From assembly GCA_019614645.1 (NCBI GenBank), contig JABWDB010000016.1:5208001-5272000 (forward strand): 64,000 bases of DNA, given 5' to 3'. This stretch comes from Stratiolaelaps scimitus (Eukaryota > Arthropoda > Arachnida > Mesostigmata > Laelapidae). Below the pieces are notes generated by a model. It was given only the letters and a program-made list of their open reading frames with translations, did no database searches and was not told the DNA's origin. Positions 31,644-63,580 of this stretch are shown in pieces; positions within the stretch are counted from its first letter, which is position 1; each line of letters opens with the position of its first letter. A program made the position numbers and the translations under genes.

Positions 31644-31749
31644 GGCGAATGTGAGTAACTACAAAGGAAACATTGAATTTCATGGAGTCACTCGAGGAAT
31701 GGCCAAAAAATAATTCGTCGAATATCTAGCACTCTAACCTATCTCAGGG

Positions 31750-34700
31750 GAACCCCCTCTGCGGGGACGAAAAAAGCGGAAAACATAATAAGTTCTAGTA
31801 TGATGATATTAGAACTTCAAACGTTCAATCTATGGCTGCAGTACACTCACGTTTCGATAAAAGCAGCCAGCCGGTTGTCAAGTGGCAATTGCCAATTCAA
31901 AGTGCATCTATCCCTTGACACGTTCACTGGTAAAGGATTCGTGGCACGGACGTGACTCACACAAACAATAAGTTGTCGCTGGTCACCCCTTCTCAACAGC
32001 GGACTATTTTCAAATGGAACTACGTGGAATGGAACAACAGTGAGAGTAGCATAACACAGACTGCTTCACTGTACAATAAAATCAGTTGCAGTGTCTTTCA
32101 AGCCAGTGAGCGTCCGCTGTCCTTCTGTCAGTGCAGCCATGGTAGCATGAGCTTACGCGAAATAGCAACAACAATCGATCATAAGCGTAAACCACAGTCT
32201 ACAATGCAAATTTTGGATGCTAGCAAAATCGATTCTGTCGCCATAGAATGTGATACTTATAGGAAATTCGAAATTGCGTCTTGCATTCAGGGTACCGATT
32301 GAACTATGTGACATCAACTCATTGTTACCTCCAACGGGAAAGGGTAATGCTTACAGAGAACGTCGTTACCTCTCCACTCACCAACGATATATGCGGAGGA
32401 ACATCATATTTTGCAGCAATACACTGTATGCATTCGACTCTTCGAATAGATTAGCTTATTTCTTTTTAACTGCGATCATATATATATATATATATATATA
32501 GAGAAAGAGATAGCACATATATGCGTGTCCATGCAACCGACTGGTAAATAATCTAGCCGCTAGATTTACTCAGCTCTGCAGCACTGTGTAGCTGAAATTG
32601 TTCAATTGTAGTTCCTATACACAGCTACCGGCCTCCTAGAAACACACGTGACTTCCAAGCTTCCGCTTTAGGCCAATCTATCCGCTGGCATGTGTTCAGT
32701 TTTCAGAAAAAAATATATACTGTTCTGGATGCGTTGCAGTAGTAAACCGATCTCGCGGAAGAGTTTGACTAGAGCGCTGCTAGTTTCAGAATAGGAGCTT
32801 GAGCTCAAAATGCAAAGTAAAGCTAAATCGCAGTCATCATCATCGTACATCCACACTAGGGCTAGCATATGGGAGTGTGGACCTGCGCAACAAAAGGGCG
32901 ATGTCTGACATAGAACGAATGAGTGTTCATCCCTTCGTGCGGAATATCTGCGTCGTTCGATGACAGCAGAGGCAAACCGCTGGGTAAATTGTGCACTCAC
33001 ATTTTGATTCGTAACTGAATTCGGTTGCTCAACGCTCTGTGGAACAGAATTATAGGCCACTGTTTGGATTTTTTGGTCATTGCAATTCGAAGGGTTTACA
33101 TTGTGCTGGGCTTTGTATGCCGACCAATTTTAGCTGGGAAAATGCTATCGTAAACACGTGTTCAATCTGGGTCACTCGTTATGTTGAAACCCAATAACCA
33201 TTCACTTGTTGATGCAACTGAACAATAACGAACACTTTAAAATTGAATAATCATACAAGAACCTATCTTCCGATTAAGTGGATAGTGATTTTAGAAAATA
33301 CTCCTGAGTAGTCATTTATGTCATTCAAGTAATTTAAGCCATGAACTGAAGATTCAATAAAGATACTTACATTTTCGGATAAAACACGAACTCAGCTACT
33401 ACTTGCGTTAGTCAAGGTGTGATCGCTTCTCCTGTGGACTCCCTTTATATAAGAATCTCGTAAGCGGGTGGCGATTGCCTCGGAGAGTGAGAGGAGGTGG
33501 GCTCTACTTGGACTGTTAGAGCATACCACTTTCACTTCTATTTTTTTTTTGTTGACCAACCATGGGGCGTATAAACTTGCTGTTCTGGGAAATCTGCATA
33601 ATTTCAATTGGGCCAAATTGTAACAGACAAGATGAACGCCATTAAACGTGGGTCTATATTCGTAGAATTGGTGACTCAATGGACAAATGAATGGATTGGT
33701 CATTATCAAATGATCAAATTACGGTCATTTTAAAGCGTAATTTAATTAGGTACGTTACAACATCATAATCTACACTCTAAACAATACGATGTAATTTAAT
33801 TATATAATCTACAATTTAATCATTTGCACTATAAGTAATATAGTGAAATTTCCTTATCTTCCAGTACACGTAACTCACTGTGGATCATGGTTATTAATTT
33901 GTTTATGAGCAACGTACGATTGTGGGCAGAGAACTAGGTGGTCCCATTACACGAAGATCAAGCTATGTGTCGTATTTATGCGCTATTATATATTATTTGA
34001 ATGTGCACCAGTAGTGATGCAGTTACGCCGGCGAGGTCAGATCGGGTCTTTCGATGATCAATTGTCTCTGTCATCAACTAACTTGTCGATTTAGGGGTAG
34101 AGATTGCCAATTGCGAGCCAGGATGTTGCCGCTGTTCCAATTCTGCTGCATCGAACAATGATTTAAAGGAAACAACTCAGCTAGTGTCGTCGATAGGTTG
34201 ATACAAATATACACGAGGAAACTGGTGCACAACGAGATGAAAACACCACAACAGGACGGCCTTGGCATTGTGTCGACAGATAATACCGTCTACCCATTCG
34301 CTATTCAAGCTAACAGATAGCAGCGGTTTTTGATATGGAGAAAATGGTTCTTCATTGATCCGCACGTTGGCCCCGTCGATTCAGCACTGCAGTGCTTGTC
34401 ACTTGAAGCGACTTACGAATGTTGCTGTAGCCACCCCCCCCCCGTACGTGGTATAGCATCGTGTCAAGCTGATATTTGACTCCTAACAGGGTATCCATAG
34501 ATTATTTTCTAGCCGCTATCTTCATTCGAGAAAGGAAGTAAGCTACAAAGTTCATTAGAACAATACACACCTACGAATAGACAGCTTTTTTTCTCGCACA
34601 CTTCAATTTACTTGCTTCAAGGCCAACTAAGAGCTGATTCGGTAGCGCTTTCATTACGCCGGCGAAAGGCATATCAACCTAAAGATATGACCCTCTTGCT

Positions 34701-35347
34701 GCAGGGTCGCCTAAGAAGCTCGTTTGTCTATCCTCATTGAATATATAGAAATTAGTTAGCGCTTTCGAGATACTGTATATGTATACGTTTTTGCCATGAT
34801 ACGAATCGTCTGCGAGATGAACGCTGTGGGCGATTAAAAAATTCAGTAGCCAGGTAGGATTTGATAGGAGGTTTAAAATTGATATATTCAACCCTGTATG
34901 ACGTTTCAGATTTATTCGAGATATGTAGATGGGCAGTATTTAGTGCTAATGAGTTTTCTTGGTGCGTTTTTAGTACGTTTGAATGTGTATTGAATTATTT
35001 GTTTAATTTATATAATAAATCTAAATTTTTAGTTCGATTCAAACAATCATTATTAATATTCTATATTTCTTATAATTATCTCGGTTTAGTTTCGTGTGCT
35101 ATTGTTGTGCTGTACACGGGCAGGGCTTATGGATGTTGGAAATGGTTTGGAGGCCAGGTACACATTGCGTAGCCACGAATTTTGCCGTTTTGTAGATCAT
35201 AACTTTTTTTTTTCGTTGTTAATTAATTAGATTAATATTATTAATCTAAAGCTGTTTCCGGTCAACGACAATACGAGAAAACTGTCGTCTCTACTACATT
35301 ATGTAGCGTTGTATATTGCTATTGCACCTAAACAAGAAATGATATTC

Positions 35348-35389
<42 letters not shown>

Positions 35390-36069
35390 TACGAATAAAT
35401 ACGATGTGATATCAATATTCTAGGACCAAAGTTACTTTTGGAATAGCTTACTGCGTTACTACTCATACTATTAGCCTGTTTATTCTAATGTTTGTTGCAT
35501 CAAATAGATTTGCCATCACATCTTGGCTGAAAGCTGCCAGTTGAATAGTAGAAGAGAAAAAAAACCTGCTATAAAGCAGATGGGACGCCGTTATTTCTTT
35601 GACAGTGCATGTCTGATGTCATTAGCCTTACACGTTCTCAGACGTGTCGTTGTTTAATTAGCCTCGCAAACAATCATCTAGCTGTACTTCGTTTATTATA
35701 TTTCAGCTCTAGTTCGGTGCATACGACACAATATCACGGGCATCAATTTTTATTGCCCATGCATTGTTTGTGTACCAAAAGCAATCTATTGCCCTGTATT
35801 ATCACGTATGTTTAGAAGTTGTAGAAATATGTAGAAGATGATTTATTTCAATACCCCTTGATATGGTGTGCATACCCTGTGCTATACGTAGTGTAATCAT
35901 AATTTTATTTATAGTTCGTCTATTACCATTTGACTCAGTCCCAGCCACATGGATATGTTGCGCCTATTTTAGATACGCATGTACACACTAAATAATATCA
36001 TTAATTTAATGAAATGGAAAACAACCAGAATTTCAAGTCGAATGATACCTTCCGAACTAATCATTTCAG
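31750..36069. other. AT-rich spacer upstream of secreted protein gene B
   Basis: It contains the presumed promoter of gene B, TA runs at 32477-32500 and 35348-35386, a C-tract near 34432, and a short palindrome TTAGATTAATATTATTAATC at about 35228. Open frames up to 130 codons exist but have no domain or codon bias. No gene is claimed. Confidence 0.5.
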
Positions 36070-36114
36070 CGCGAGTGAGTGATTGACATCGTTGAAAAAC
36101 CGTACATCGACACT

Positions 36115-36219
36115 ATGAAAACAGAAAGTGGACGCTCAACGAAGACAACTACTTCTACGGGTGCCAACGAAGAAACACCAGAAAATAAGGCAACCAACAT
36201 TGTAGTACCGGTCTATGAG
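36115..36219 (+). CDS. Candidate first coding exon of an unknown gene
   Basis: After an acceptor-like CATTTCAG at 36069, an ATG at 36115 opens 35 codons (MKTESGRSTKTTTS, then NKATNIVVPVYE). They end in phase 0 at a donor-like GAG|GTAGGT. The Thr/Ser/Glu-rich start is typical of a cytosolic N-terminus. I could not find the next exon with confidence, so the gene model is incomplete and could be chance. Confidence 0.25.
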
Positions 36220-36417
36220 GTAGGTGTTTACTTTCACTGAAGGCCTCTGGTCTTCGCGGATCGGCCGTGGTCGCAAAATGGAAAATTCGATTGCCAGAGA
36301 ACAAACGTTCGACCCGACAGAGAAAGAGAGGTAGAGAGAGAGAGAGACCACAGTGGAAGCTTGTCCCGATTTGCTGTGTTTTATTTTCGACTTTTTCTTC
36401 CTTGGTCGTCGTTGTCG

Positions 36418-36680
36418 TCATCGTTTATGCAAAGAGGGAAGAAAAGACAAGAGATTGACGACCAGCCGCAGCGGAGACGCTGCAGATCCTGTGGATTCCG
36501 TCGAGTGGATCGTCCGCTCTCTCACCAGACGATAGTCGCTTAACGACCTTGAGTGCCTCTTGCCAGCGACATAAGCACTAACCAACACACACGGAATAGT
36601 GGAGATGCTGCAGATGGCAATCACGATGTTGCTAATCTTGTCGGTGATAGCTTGAACCAAGCTGGCCAGTAGTTCTGCAT
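36418..36680 (-). CDS. Candidate membrane-spanning exon, resembles the last helix of a tetraspanin
   Basis: A minus-strand frame reads KCHAELLASLVQAITDKISN, then a hydrophobic helix IVIAICSISTIPCVLVSAYV and a basic AGKRHSR end. The order Cys, amphipathic segment, hydrophobic helix, basic tail resembles the fourth helix of tetraspanins. A donor-like CTG|GTGAGA follows the tail; otherwise the frame stops near 36418. No other tetraspanin helices or CCG motif were found nearby, so this is a weak partial call. Confidence 0.25.
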
Positions 36681-37099
36681 GACATTTCCTTGCCGCATTC
36701 GTCTATCCGGTCGATCAACTTAAAGGGGAAATACTCATAAACACTTTATGCAAACGCCGCCTCAGAATGATTAACAAACGTTGAATTCAGCTCTTCACAG
36801 TAGTGAAGACCTTCGCCTGTGCAGTAGTTGTACCTCTTTGGACGATCGCTATATCTACATTGGTCTAAACGCATATATGTGCAAGGCTGCTGAGGCCTGA
36901 TTGTATTCTACTCACCAGTGTAAAAGTATGATAATAAATCGGTGTTCTAAACGATAAGACAGCTTTTACTTACTATTGATCTTCTGCTATCTTAGCTAAT
37001 AGCAGTTTCCTCAAACTGGTATGCACCCTATAGTTGAATACGGTAATAGAAATAATAATACACAAACAATGCATAGGAAATAAAATTTAACGTCCGCAA

Positions 37100-37192
37100 T
37101 GATATTAAGGTATATTCGAACCTCGAGTTTCTATTACAAAAATTAATGCGCGTGATATTACGGTACATTCGAATCTTGAGTTTTTATTACAA
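37100..37192. repeat. Imperfect direct repeat, two copies of about 40 bp
   Basis: TGATATTAAGGTATATTCGA (from 37100) and TGATATTACGGTACATTCGA (from 37153), each followed by a similar GAGTTTNTATTACAA. The 53-base spacing suggests a local tandem duplication. Confidence 0.7.
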
Positions 37193-39063
37193 TACACGTT
37201 ATGTGAAAATCTCACCACAAACTATCCAATACATACATTAATTAATACAGATAATGAGCCGTACGTAGTTTTGCACTATTTGCGATAACGCACAGAAATA
37301 AATTCACGCATAAGATCAAACACGTGTTCAGTCATTTATTTCCTTACGAACAAAATGATCATCAAGTAACAATAACAATTTGATACATATTATATATATT
37401 TATATATCGACAACCATTATATAATAATATCAATAATAACAAAAAAATAATAATAATAATAACCACGAAACATTTCAAAATAGGGAACTCCATTCATAAC
37501 ACATTTTTACCAAGGGGCGGGTGTAATGTTTTATATTACACGTCTAGTTAACGATTTGATCGGGCGTTTTTCCAAGGGTCCGTTCAATCGTCAACTCAAT
37601 TTTTTCTTTTGCAGTCAACGTTCGACGTCAGTTAATCGAAGACTGAATGTCGACTGAAAGACCGAAAAATCGCCGGTTGTCAACAGCAGCGATAACGTTG
37701 ACTAAATCTTCTGATCTCCGATCACAAACCTCTGAGGAGAGACAGAGATATGTGACATGAGCTGGGCGAGACTCAGCTGTCCAGTACAACATGATGATAC
37801 ATGGATGTATCCGACAGATTCTCGATAGAGAGATGTAACGTCCGGAGTACTTATATCATGCTAATTGTTATTGCCTTCGCCGTACGAATCGGTATTGGAG
37901 ACGAAAAAATGGAACGGCTACTTCGTATTCGGGTGCCTCACATCACCAGTCATTGCTTCACTTCACTATTACGTAGAGGTATGCATTGTTTTTATAACTT
38001 AACAAATCACTGCTAGGCTCTATTCCGCTGTTATGTTACACTCGGGGGAATCCACGTTGGATTGGAAGGAAGGACGGTCGGCCGCTGCGTGCGCATATGC
38101 AGGTAGCATATAATTATTATCTCATTCAGTGCATACAGGTCATAAACAATAAAAAAGACCTTCAAACCTTCAATCTTCTGCCTGTCCTGCGCCTCGTGGT
38201 GGTCGGTGGCAGTCGCCTGCAGTGGGAGCAACTGTCGCCTTCGGTTTCGTAGCTGTCTATCAGCATACGCTGAAGATTTATCATTCGTGTAGTAGTACAG
38301 TGGTGTGACCAGTGCAGGATTTTCGAGTGAAATGAGCCGTTCACTTTATTCCTTGTATTTTATTGTTTTTATTATTAGTAGAAGTAGTATTCCCCAACTA
38401 GAGCATCCGTAGACGCTATATTCTTGCACTGATCACTCAATCAACGGGTCGAACTTCGATCGATGGGTCGAAAAGTCACGTTTTGAACCTCCCAACGAAT
38501 ATTAATAGCAGTGAGTCTTCGTAGAGAATGCCAGCAACAATTGTCAACAGTCGTCTCAGCATGGGCCGAGAGAGCCACTTTTTCCTATACTACCCTGGTA
38601 CTACGTGTTGTTCTCTATCGCCGATGCGGAGGACGTCGAATTCACAACCGCAAACACAAATTGAACATTGTTAACTAGGACCTCGAAGATGGCCCGTTTC
38701 ATCTCTGCCGGGATACACCTTCGCCCGGCGACAAACATTGTACCAGACAGTCAACTCGTCATGACCATGTGAAAATCGATGTGTGTTGAAGTTATGGTAA
38801 CCAAGATAACGCACACGCTCGATGTAGCGAAAGATATGGGTGGGCAGTGAGATTGGTAGCAGAACTGCATATATAGAGTGCATAATGGATGTCATAAAAC
38901 GGTAATATTCCATTGATGCCCGGAGCTGAGGCAAATCAATGAGATATTCCAACTCGCGCCAATGTAAGCTCATTCTAGTACCTTCTATGACATTTTCTTA
39001 TTACGATCACTAGTCTATCACCTTGCTACTTAACCTGCTCATCTCACGTTCAGTTCAACACCG

Positions 39064-39094
<31 letters not shown>

Positions 39095-39102
39095 ATATAT
39101 AT
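39064..39102. repeat. (TA)n microsatellite
   Basis: Two TA runs separated by a single TT step. Another comparable run lies at 35348-35386. Confidence 0.9.
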
Positions 39103-40105
39103 TCGAATATCAACAGCAACTATACTTTGCTTTCGGAGAAAGCAAGTTGATATTCACGAGGTCGACATTGGATTACCGCCTCCGGCACCAAATGACGATA
39201 AATGAGAGAGACAGAGGGAGAGAGAAAAAGGCGGAGACGGCTGGGCCAGTTAATATGATATTAACACCTTGGAACAGTGTGGAACAGTGAACGGCGACTG
39301 ATACTCTGGCCCGTCTCCTCCCGCGTCAGTCATTGCGTCAGCAAATCGGGATACGCTGTGTCGCGTGCAGAGCAAGCGAAACTTAGTAAATATAGTGATT
39401 CACCTCACTCTGCTCATCCGCAAAGTCCCCTTGCGTTGACCTTCGGCGGGCTCGGCCTCCTCACTGCCAACCTGCTGGAAGGTGTCCGTCACGGACTTGA
39501 AACCTCAACGGGGGCCAAAGAGTTATTCATTCTTCTCTTCGTCAACCTTAGGTATATCATTGGACGTGGAAAGAGAAAAGGCCGTCGCCGTTCTCATCTA
39601 TCTGTTAACCATATGAATAAATAAATTTGCCCTGGAGCGTTAACAGATCTGCCTAAATCATTGATCCTACTTTGCTCTATCGAATGAACGTTACTAAGGC
39701 GCGCGCAAATTGTCATCTTATTAGGTTTTTTTCCGTTAGCGATTTTGGCGGCATAGGTCTTCGCGTCGCTACTCTTCATTAATCTATTGCTAGACAGAGA
39801 TAGCAGAAGATAGAACTGATTCATTATGTAATGCTGAATGAAGGCCGTGTCAGCAAATGATTAAAGGCTCGAGCAGCTGGTGGTGCTGTTTATAGGGAAG
39901 GGCTACACGGACGTAAGGACGATGTCCTCAGCCCTATCTGTATGGCTTATCCCACAGAGGAGTGGGTAATCGAGCTATAGCCTATAACTGGGTAACTGTA
40001 GATACGTCGTTGTTTGGTGCGACTAACCACTTGCCACAAGCTAAATCAATGGAAGTTTCGCGTTGCTCGTTTGAGAGCGACGCAGGAATCGAGTGTCGAT
40101 ACGCG

Positions 40106-57765
<17,660 letters not shown>

Positions 57766-58420
57766 CGTTGGCAGTTCTGCTTCGTCTGCCTTCTGGAGCG
57801 GTCGAGCGGCGTTGCCTGGCTGGTTTGGTGGGTGCACCTGGCCAGCTGCTAATTCAGCGGCTGCTGAACGTGCACGATTCGACCTGTTCTATCGTTTCTC
57901 GTTGTATGATGAGTCGGCTGTCCTTGCACAGTGGCCCCGTCCGTTGTTCACCGGTCCCTCCGACCGCGCACCAGGACGACGACTGACCACTTCGACGGTG
58001 GAACGCAGCAGGGCAGCCTTCGCAGGGCAGACCTACCGGGACATAGCCCTCACGCACTCACGCCTCGGGAGCGGTGCAAGCAGCCGGACCCGCTGCTAGG
58101 GACCCGCTCGTGGTTCGCCGTTGCTGACTACACCAGAGGCGTTCGAACTGCAGCGGCCGCAGCCTCAGTAACACAAGATCTGTCCCGGAGAGGAGGCAGT
58201 ACCCGATAGGCTGTCGACCAGCTCTATGTCTCGCCCGTCCCGGCAGGGCGCACACCGGTGAACGAACCACACCGAAGAAAGCACCAGACGAGGCGGGCCA
58301 CATATACATACACACATACAGAACCCGAAGTACATCCAGCACGCGAATATCTTGTGCTATGTTTGTTTGCTACAGTAGGACACGGTACAGCATACTTCCC
58401 TCTGTTGACGGTTTCTGTTG
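57766..58420 (-). promoter_or_regulatory. GC-rich presumed 5' UTR and promoter of the sarcalumenin-like gene
   Basis: About 650 bases directly upstream of the start codon are much richer in G+C and CpG than the flanks. They have overlapping short frames on all strands, as expected for a CpG-dense promoter. No TATA box is obvious close to the ATG. Confidence 0.35.
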
Positions 58421-58692
58421 CGATAATTTCGGTGCAAAAGGTAGATTTGCCAACAGCGAGAGGCCACAAAGGGGCGTGGTATACATGCTGCAACCTAGAT
58501 AATAAATAGACAGTAATTACCTATTTTATTATATTTGCATACAACACTTGCATGTACTGAAAGTAATTGTAGATTGTGTGCTAATATAGTACCGCAATTA
58601 TCGGCAACCTCACAACAGAAATAATAGACAAGTAAATGGGCGAGAAATAAAGAAGAAAAAAAATCAAACATCATTCATTTGTCTCGCCTTAC

Positions 58693-58814
58693 CTATGACC
58701 TTGGTATGCTCACAACGTGCTTTGGCAATCGGGGTTAGCACGGCACGCAAACTTCGTGGTGCTATCTCACGCAAAAGTGCACACTTGGAAGCGTGAGTGA
58801 CTTCCAAAGTTAAG
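58693..58814 (-). CDS. Candidate internal exon of an unknown gene
   Basis: Acceptor AACAAGCAG and donor ATAG|GTAAGG frame 40 codons: LTLEVTHASKCALLREIAPR then SLRAVLTPIAKARCEHTKVI. It looks protein-like and enters in phase 2, leaving in phase 1. I do not recognise the product. Its partner exons are unknown, and it points toward the sarcalumenin-like promoter. Confidence 0.3.
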
Positions 58815-58829
58815 CTGCTTGTTAAAATA

Positions 58830-61718
58830 AAACGACAACTATTACATTGGCGCATACACTTGCTTCAGGAATACAAATGACGACAAATATAAGCGCTCAC
58901 AATTCGATGCAGCCGTGTCACATATTTCCTTTTGCAGCCAACTTCTGGACTTTGTATATTGTCGTTTTTATTAGTCAATTATCATCTGTATTGTATACAA
59001 TATGTATATATATATGCTTCCCATTGTCAGGACGCAGACATAAAACATTTACACTGGATAAATAATGCCACCAATCAGGTTGATAACATCTATTAGCTAC
59101 ATCAGCTGGTAGAAGTATATGACTATGATGCTGACCCGATACCGCCGTCTATCACGCGTTACGTTATAAGTTCATGTTCTATATTTGTGTGTGTCTCACG
59201 ATGTATGTTAGAGTAAGGGCTACCCTAGCGTCCTTGCAGCAATCCAACCTAAATCTACCAATGTATCTATCGCAAGCGATAAAAACTTGAGCGTTACCAC
59301 CGAGAAGCAATCGCTTACGTTCATGGAAATTGTTTTTTACTGATTCATGTTCGTTCATTATATACATGGCATAATATGTACGAAGTAGCATTTTGTCATA
59401 CCATATCTGACTTCGTTTTTTAACAACAAAAAACAACGGAACTTGTATGCTTCTGCATACACAACAGAAGAGTATTCCCGGTGCGGGTCCAATCCAAGTC
59501 CACATCTCTGGAAAAAAAAAGACAATTTATATTCGTGAGCTATTATGCGGCGAGTGGTGCTACCCATGTAAGTGTTACTTAGCCGATAGTATTCATAATA
59601 AACTAAATGAAAGCTTCTTACGTTTATAACTGTTCGAACAGCTTAAATAGGAGAGAAATTTTCAAAAATGCTTAGCGAGAATTAGGTACTACGCCGAGAT
59701 GTAAAGTAGATTAGTAACACACTAATTGTATTCACACAAAACCAAACAAGCTCGAAATATTATCTATTGCTGCATAGTGTTTCATTCTAATTTACCTTTG
59801 CTTGAATTTGTATCTATTTTGACAGTACGTACAACCTATTCAATCTAGAAATCGTCATCCCAAATGGATTTCGTGTATTTATCCTTGAAGGAGCGATTGC
59901 CCATTCAACAGCATATTTAATAACGACATTGTTTTATCTAGTAACTATTATATTTTGTTTTTAATTTAAAAATAGGACTAATTAGAGCGACTAATTAGAC
60001 TATTTAGAGCGTTTCTATATGGCACAAACCACAGACACTTGTCAATCTGAGGCATCTACTCAAGTCCTAACGAGAATTCATTCCGATCAATCTGACGGTA
60101 AAGTGTTTGCGCACTCATCTGAAGTTTGGCGTTGTGTTGCACAAACCTACATTCGCACGTAAACGATTACGAACAAGGTAAGGTAAAACCAGACAATGTG
60201 AATTTTAATGTACAAAAAACGACCTACGACGTATATAACCATATTAGCTAAAGACAATGTCAACTTGTTTTGTAGTTTATGGACGACTTTCGAATTGAAT
60301 CGTTTCGACTCGTCTTTTAATTCTTATAGATTTCCTCAGACCACAGTTAAATGATTAGTTAAATCACAGAAACCTTAGACCCATCGCTCTGTTGGTTTGC
60401 ACCCTAATTGCTCCGCTGCGTAATAATATACACAAGGCGGCGAATTTCACCTAAAAGCTTCACCCCAAGATAATTTTGTTTTCGGTTTGTCATCGCTTCA
60501 AGCGATCCATTGTTACTTTCGCTCTCGAGTTAAGCAAACGATCCCCGCAGACAAATGGAGCAAATGGCCACCTCAAAGACTTCTCTATTTCGTCTGTCTG
60601 TTAAGTGTCGCTTCCTGGTAATCAGATAACCAACCTCGCAGCATTTCTTTTTTTTTGCACTCACGGTCGTCGCCTGTCAGCTATGTATGAGTGAACTCAT
60701 AGGAATGTGGCAATATTTAATGCTCGGGAAGCTCTTTCGCATGTTCACCATCTCTGTCATTCAGGATATGACGGGCGTTGCGTTCATTATTACGTCAAAG
60801 AGAGTGCAGCAATAATACACTGCGTTGTATTTATATGTATCACCCGAAAGGTCGTGGATCAACAGAGCGCAGATATCCGCGGTGTGGCTTAAAATAATTT
60901 CGATCGAGACACACAGTGATCAGACCAAATGGGAGGGATGGTACAGCAGGAAGGTAGTGTCACAGATTATTGGATTATTCCTAACTGAGCATTTCTGTAG
61001 AATAGTATTAGAACACTATCGAGCTCATAAGATAATTTAGGAGGATGTCCTAAGGTGATAAACACAAATCTATACATCTGTTATCTTGTCTGACATATGC
61101 CTATGCAGCATTACGCTTTGCCGTATCGCGCAAGCTATTAAAATGACCTGGCCGGCAATGACATGCTCAAGCGCGGTTTGGTCTTGTGTAAAGATTCCGT
61201 CTGCTCGTTTAAGTAGCTTTTCACCACGGTCTGGACGGCTTAATCATTAGACATTATTGCATTGTTTGTTACTGTTGTCGCAACAACTGTTTCTCATTAT
61301 TTCCCAGATGAAATAAATGTGGCATACCTTAAAAATTCCTGACATGGCCCTAACAACCGCCACCTTATGCCTAGGCACACTAAAAGTATTATTCGTTCTA
61401 CATAGAAGCAGGTAAAAATTTTTCGCAAGGCCTTGTCACTTGATTCAATCAAGCGGTCTATCTCTCATCGAACAGCCATCCTCACTCCGGCTCTGGCGAA
61501 TCGCTATTATCATATATCCATCCATCCAGAGAGCAACTCTTTAAAACCTCATTATTATCGTCTGATTTACCTCGATGACTTACAATTGACCTTGATGAGT
61601 TCGAACACTTCGTAAGACTGCTATATAATTAAATAATATATTATAATAATAAAATTAAAGTAAAAAAAAACTGCCCATGTTTGTGTGTCCCCTATTGAAA
61701 TATATATTATAGATGGTG

Positions 61719-61750
<32 letters not shown>

Positions 61751-63560
61751 CCTATTCCACTTATACGTAGCTGTTTAGATGTTCGAAAGACATGTTACAT
61801 TATTACGATAAAGAGAGTACCATTGCTTGATGTATGCTGTTCCGTACAGCTCACACCCGGATAGAATAAGTCATTGTTTTTCCAAGTGGATCTATTCTTG
61901 GATAGCCACCTGGACATTCACGCGATTCGACGCCATCAATGTTGCAGCCACAATTTAGGAAGAACTCTCAGCTCGTTTGTAAAGTAAGCTGCTCCGCGAA
62001 GCCGCATTGACCGAAGCACCCTAAAACTACCCATGATCATCGAATGGGAGATTTTAACGGATTTCACAGTCTGGTCAAAATCCTCATTTTCGACATAGAA
62101 TCAGTGCTTGGTCATGGTAATCGTCATAGCAGTAAAAATGTCAAGAGCACACACGTGGTATGTAGTGTAAGTAACAAACGGGATGCCAATATTGAAAAAT
62201 GACAACTAATGATACCAACAATGTGCGCAGACGACTGGCACAATCTTCTTCAAACTTGATGATCTAAATACAGGTAATTATTGTTGTTCGTTATGTGACA
62301 AATCGAATTTCTGTTCAGTTTCTGTTGAATTAGCACGAACCTCGCTTTGCAGCATACTTCGCCTACTATCGACACGCTGATTCGTACGGTCTCATTATGC
62401 CTAATCTGTGCTACTTGGAATGACGATATCATGATCTGAATAATCGTTCGATGATTGCCGTTCGTTGATTCCTCCTCTCAAACGCTGAATCTCGAAACAC
62501 CCTCGGCAGTGTATTATGGCACCACGCAAACACTCTTCTTTCACGGTAATAGGCGTAGATATATAGCACCACGCTAGCCGCCACTGTAGCATTTTGACAG
62601 TGAAGCATTGTCCTTCTCGAGCTCTTGGAAGTGTTTAGAAGTGAAAATCCACACAACAAGGTGCCATCGTGTTTTTTTGTTTTGCAAGTTACTTGTGGTA
62701 CCTGATACAGCGTGAAAATGGTGCACTTCGATCAACTGGCTTCGCGTAATGGCCTCCTAGTCATCGTTCAAATCGTGAGTAGATCACGCACGGCGTTTCG
62801 ACAGATCAATCCTTATTCAAGGAAAGTTTCTTTATTAGCATTCACAGTTGGGCTTCACTGCTATGCTAAAATATTGATTGGATACAAGGAACATATGACC
62901 ATGAAAATAAAACGTGTAAACTTGACAGAACGATGAAAATCTGCTTAAGTTCGTTAAAAGGCTGTTATAACAAAAAAAAAATATATATATAAATCTCGAG
63001 TGTCGCAGGCTTGTACTCGACTTGGCACAGAGCCGTAAAATCAATGCGGTACTTGTCAGAGACCCCAAAGGGTCCGTGATCGGGGAGGGACCAGTCAAAA
63101 GAATTTTAGTTATCAGGTGAAAGCATGACAGTATTGCTACAAATTACCGCTGGCAGCTAAGTTTCGCTAGCAAGTCTCAACAGTTGTGGGTAAATGAATG
63201 GGCACAGCCAGAAGCACTTGATAAGACATCAAGAAAACCATGTTCTCGCCTTCGCTAGGAAGTAGTGATGATCTTTCGACGATGACTCCTTGTTTTTGTT
63301 TGTGTTATCAAAGCTAAATGTGCAAGTAAAATAAACTGCCCATCTTTGAGTTCGAGTGAATCAAATACGTGTGATAATAATACGATCAAACGCCTGACGT
63401 AGCCCGGACCTTTCATACTGCGCGGTAGAAAACACCACGGCGAATAGCCTATTTTTGGATCACCACACACATTGTGTTATGGATACTAGGAGCAGGGACG
63501 CTATATATATACATATCTATATAAATACAGCACGGTCGTGTAGAGTATACGTGAGCGCGC
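58830..63560. other. AT-rich stretch, no complete gene recognised
   Basis: Mostly AT-rich, with a TA run at 61722-61750. Scattered open frames up to about 110 codons have no domain. Any genes here are represented only by the candidate exons listed separately. Confidence 0.5.
62712..62774 (+). CDS. Candidate first coding exon of an unknown gene running out of the window
   Basis: ATG followed by KMVHFDQLASRNGLLVIVQI, ending at ATC|GTGAGT. A short hydrophilic start leading into a hydrophobic segment at a strong donor is typical of the first exon of a membrane protein. No second exon was identified before 64000. Confidence 0.25.
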
Positions 63561-63580
63561 AAAGAGGTAAACGTACTTAC

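Larger units (their letters stand above)
36700..40090. other. Spacer between the 36-kb candidate exons and the sarcalumenin-like gene
   Basis: It holds a direct repeat near 37100-37192, a TA run at 39064-39102 and a GA-rich patch at 39205-39235. A short G/C-third-biased minus-strand segment (QATATDHHEAQDRQKIEG) lies at about 38165-38222. No complete gene is recognisable. Confidence 0.45.

Noticed and set aside
32668..33060. 130-codon minus-strand frame
   Set aside because: It does not open with an ATG, has no codon bias, no domain and no splice context.
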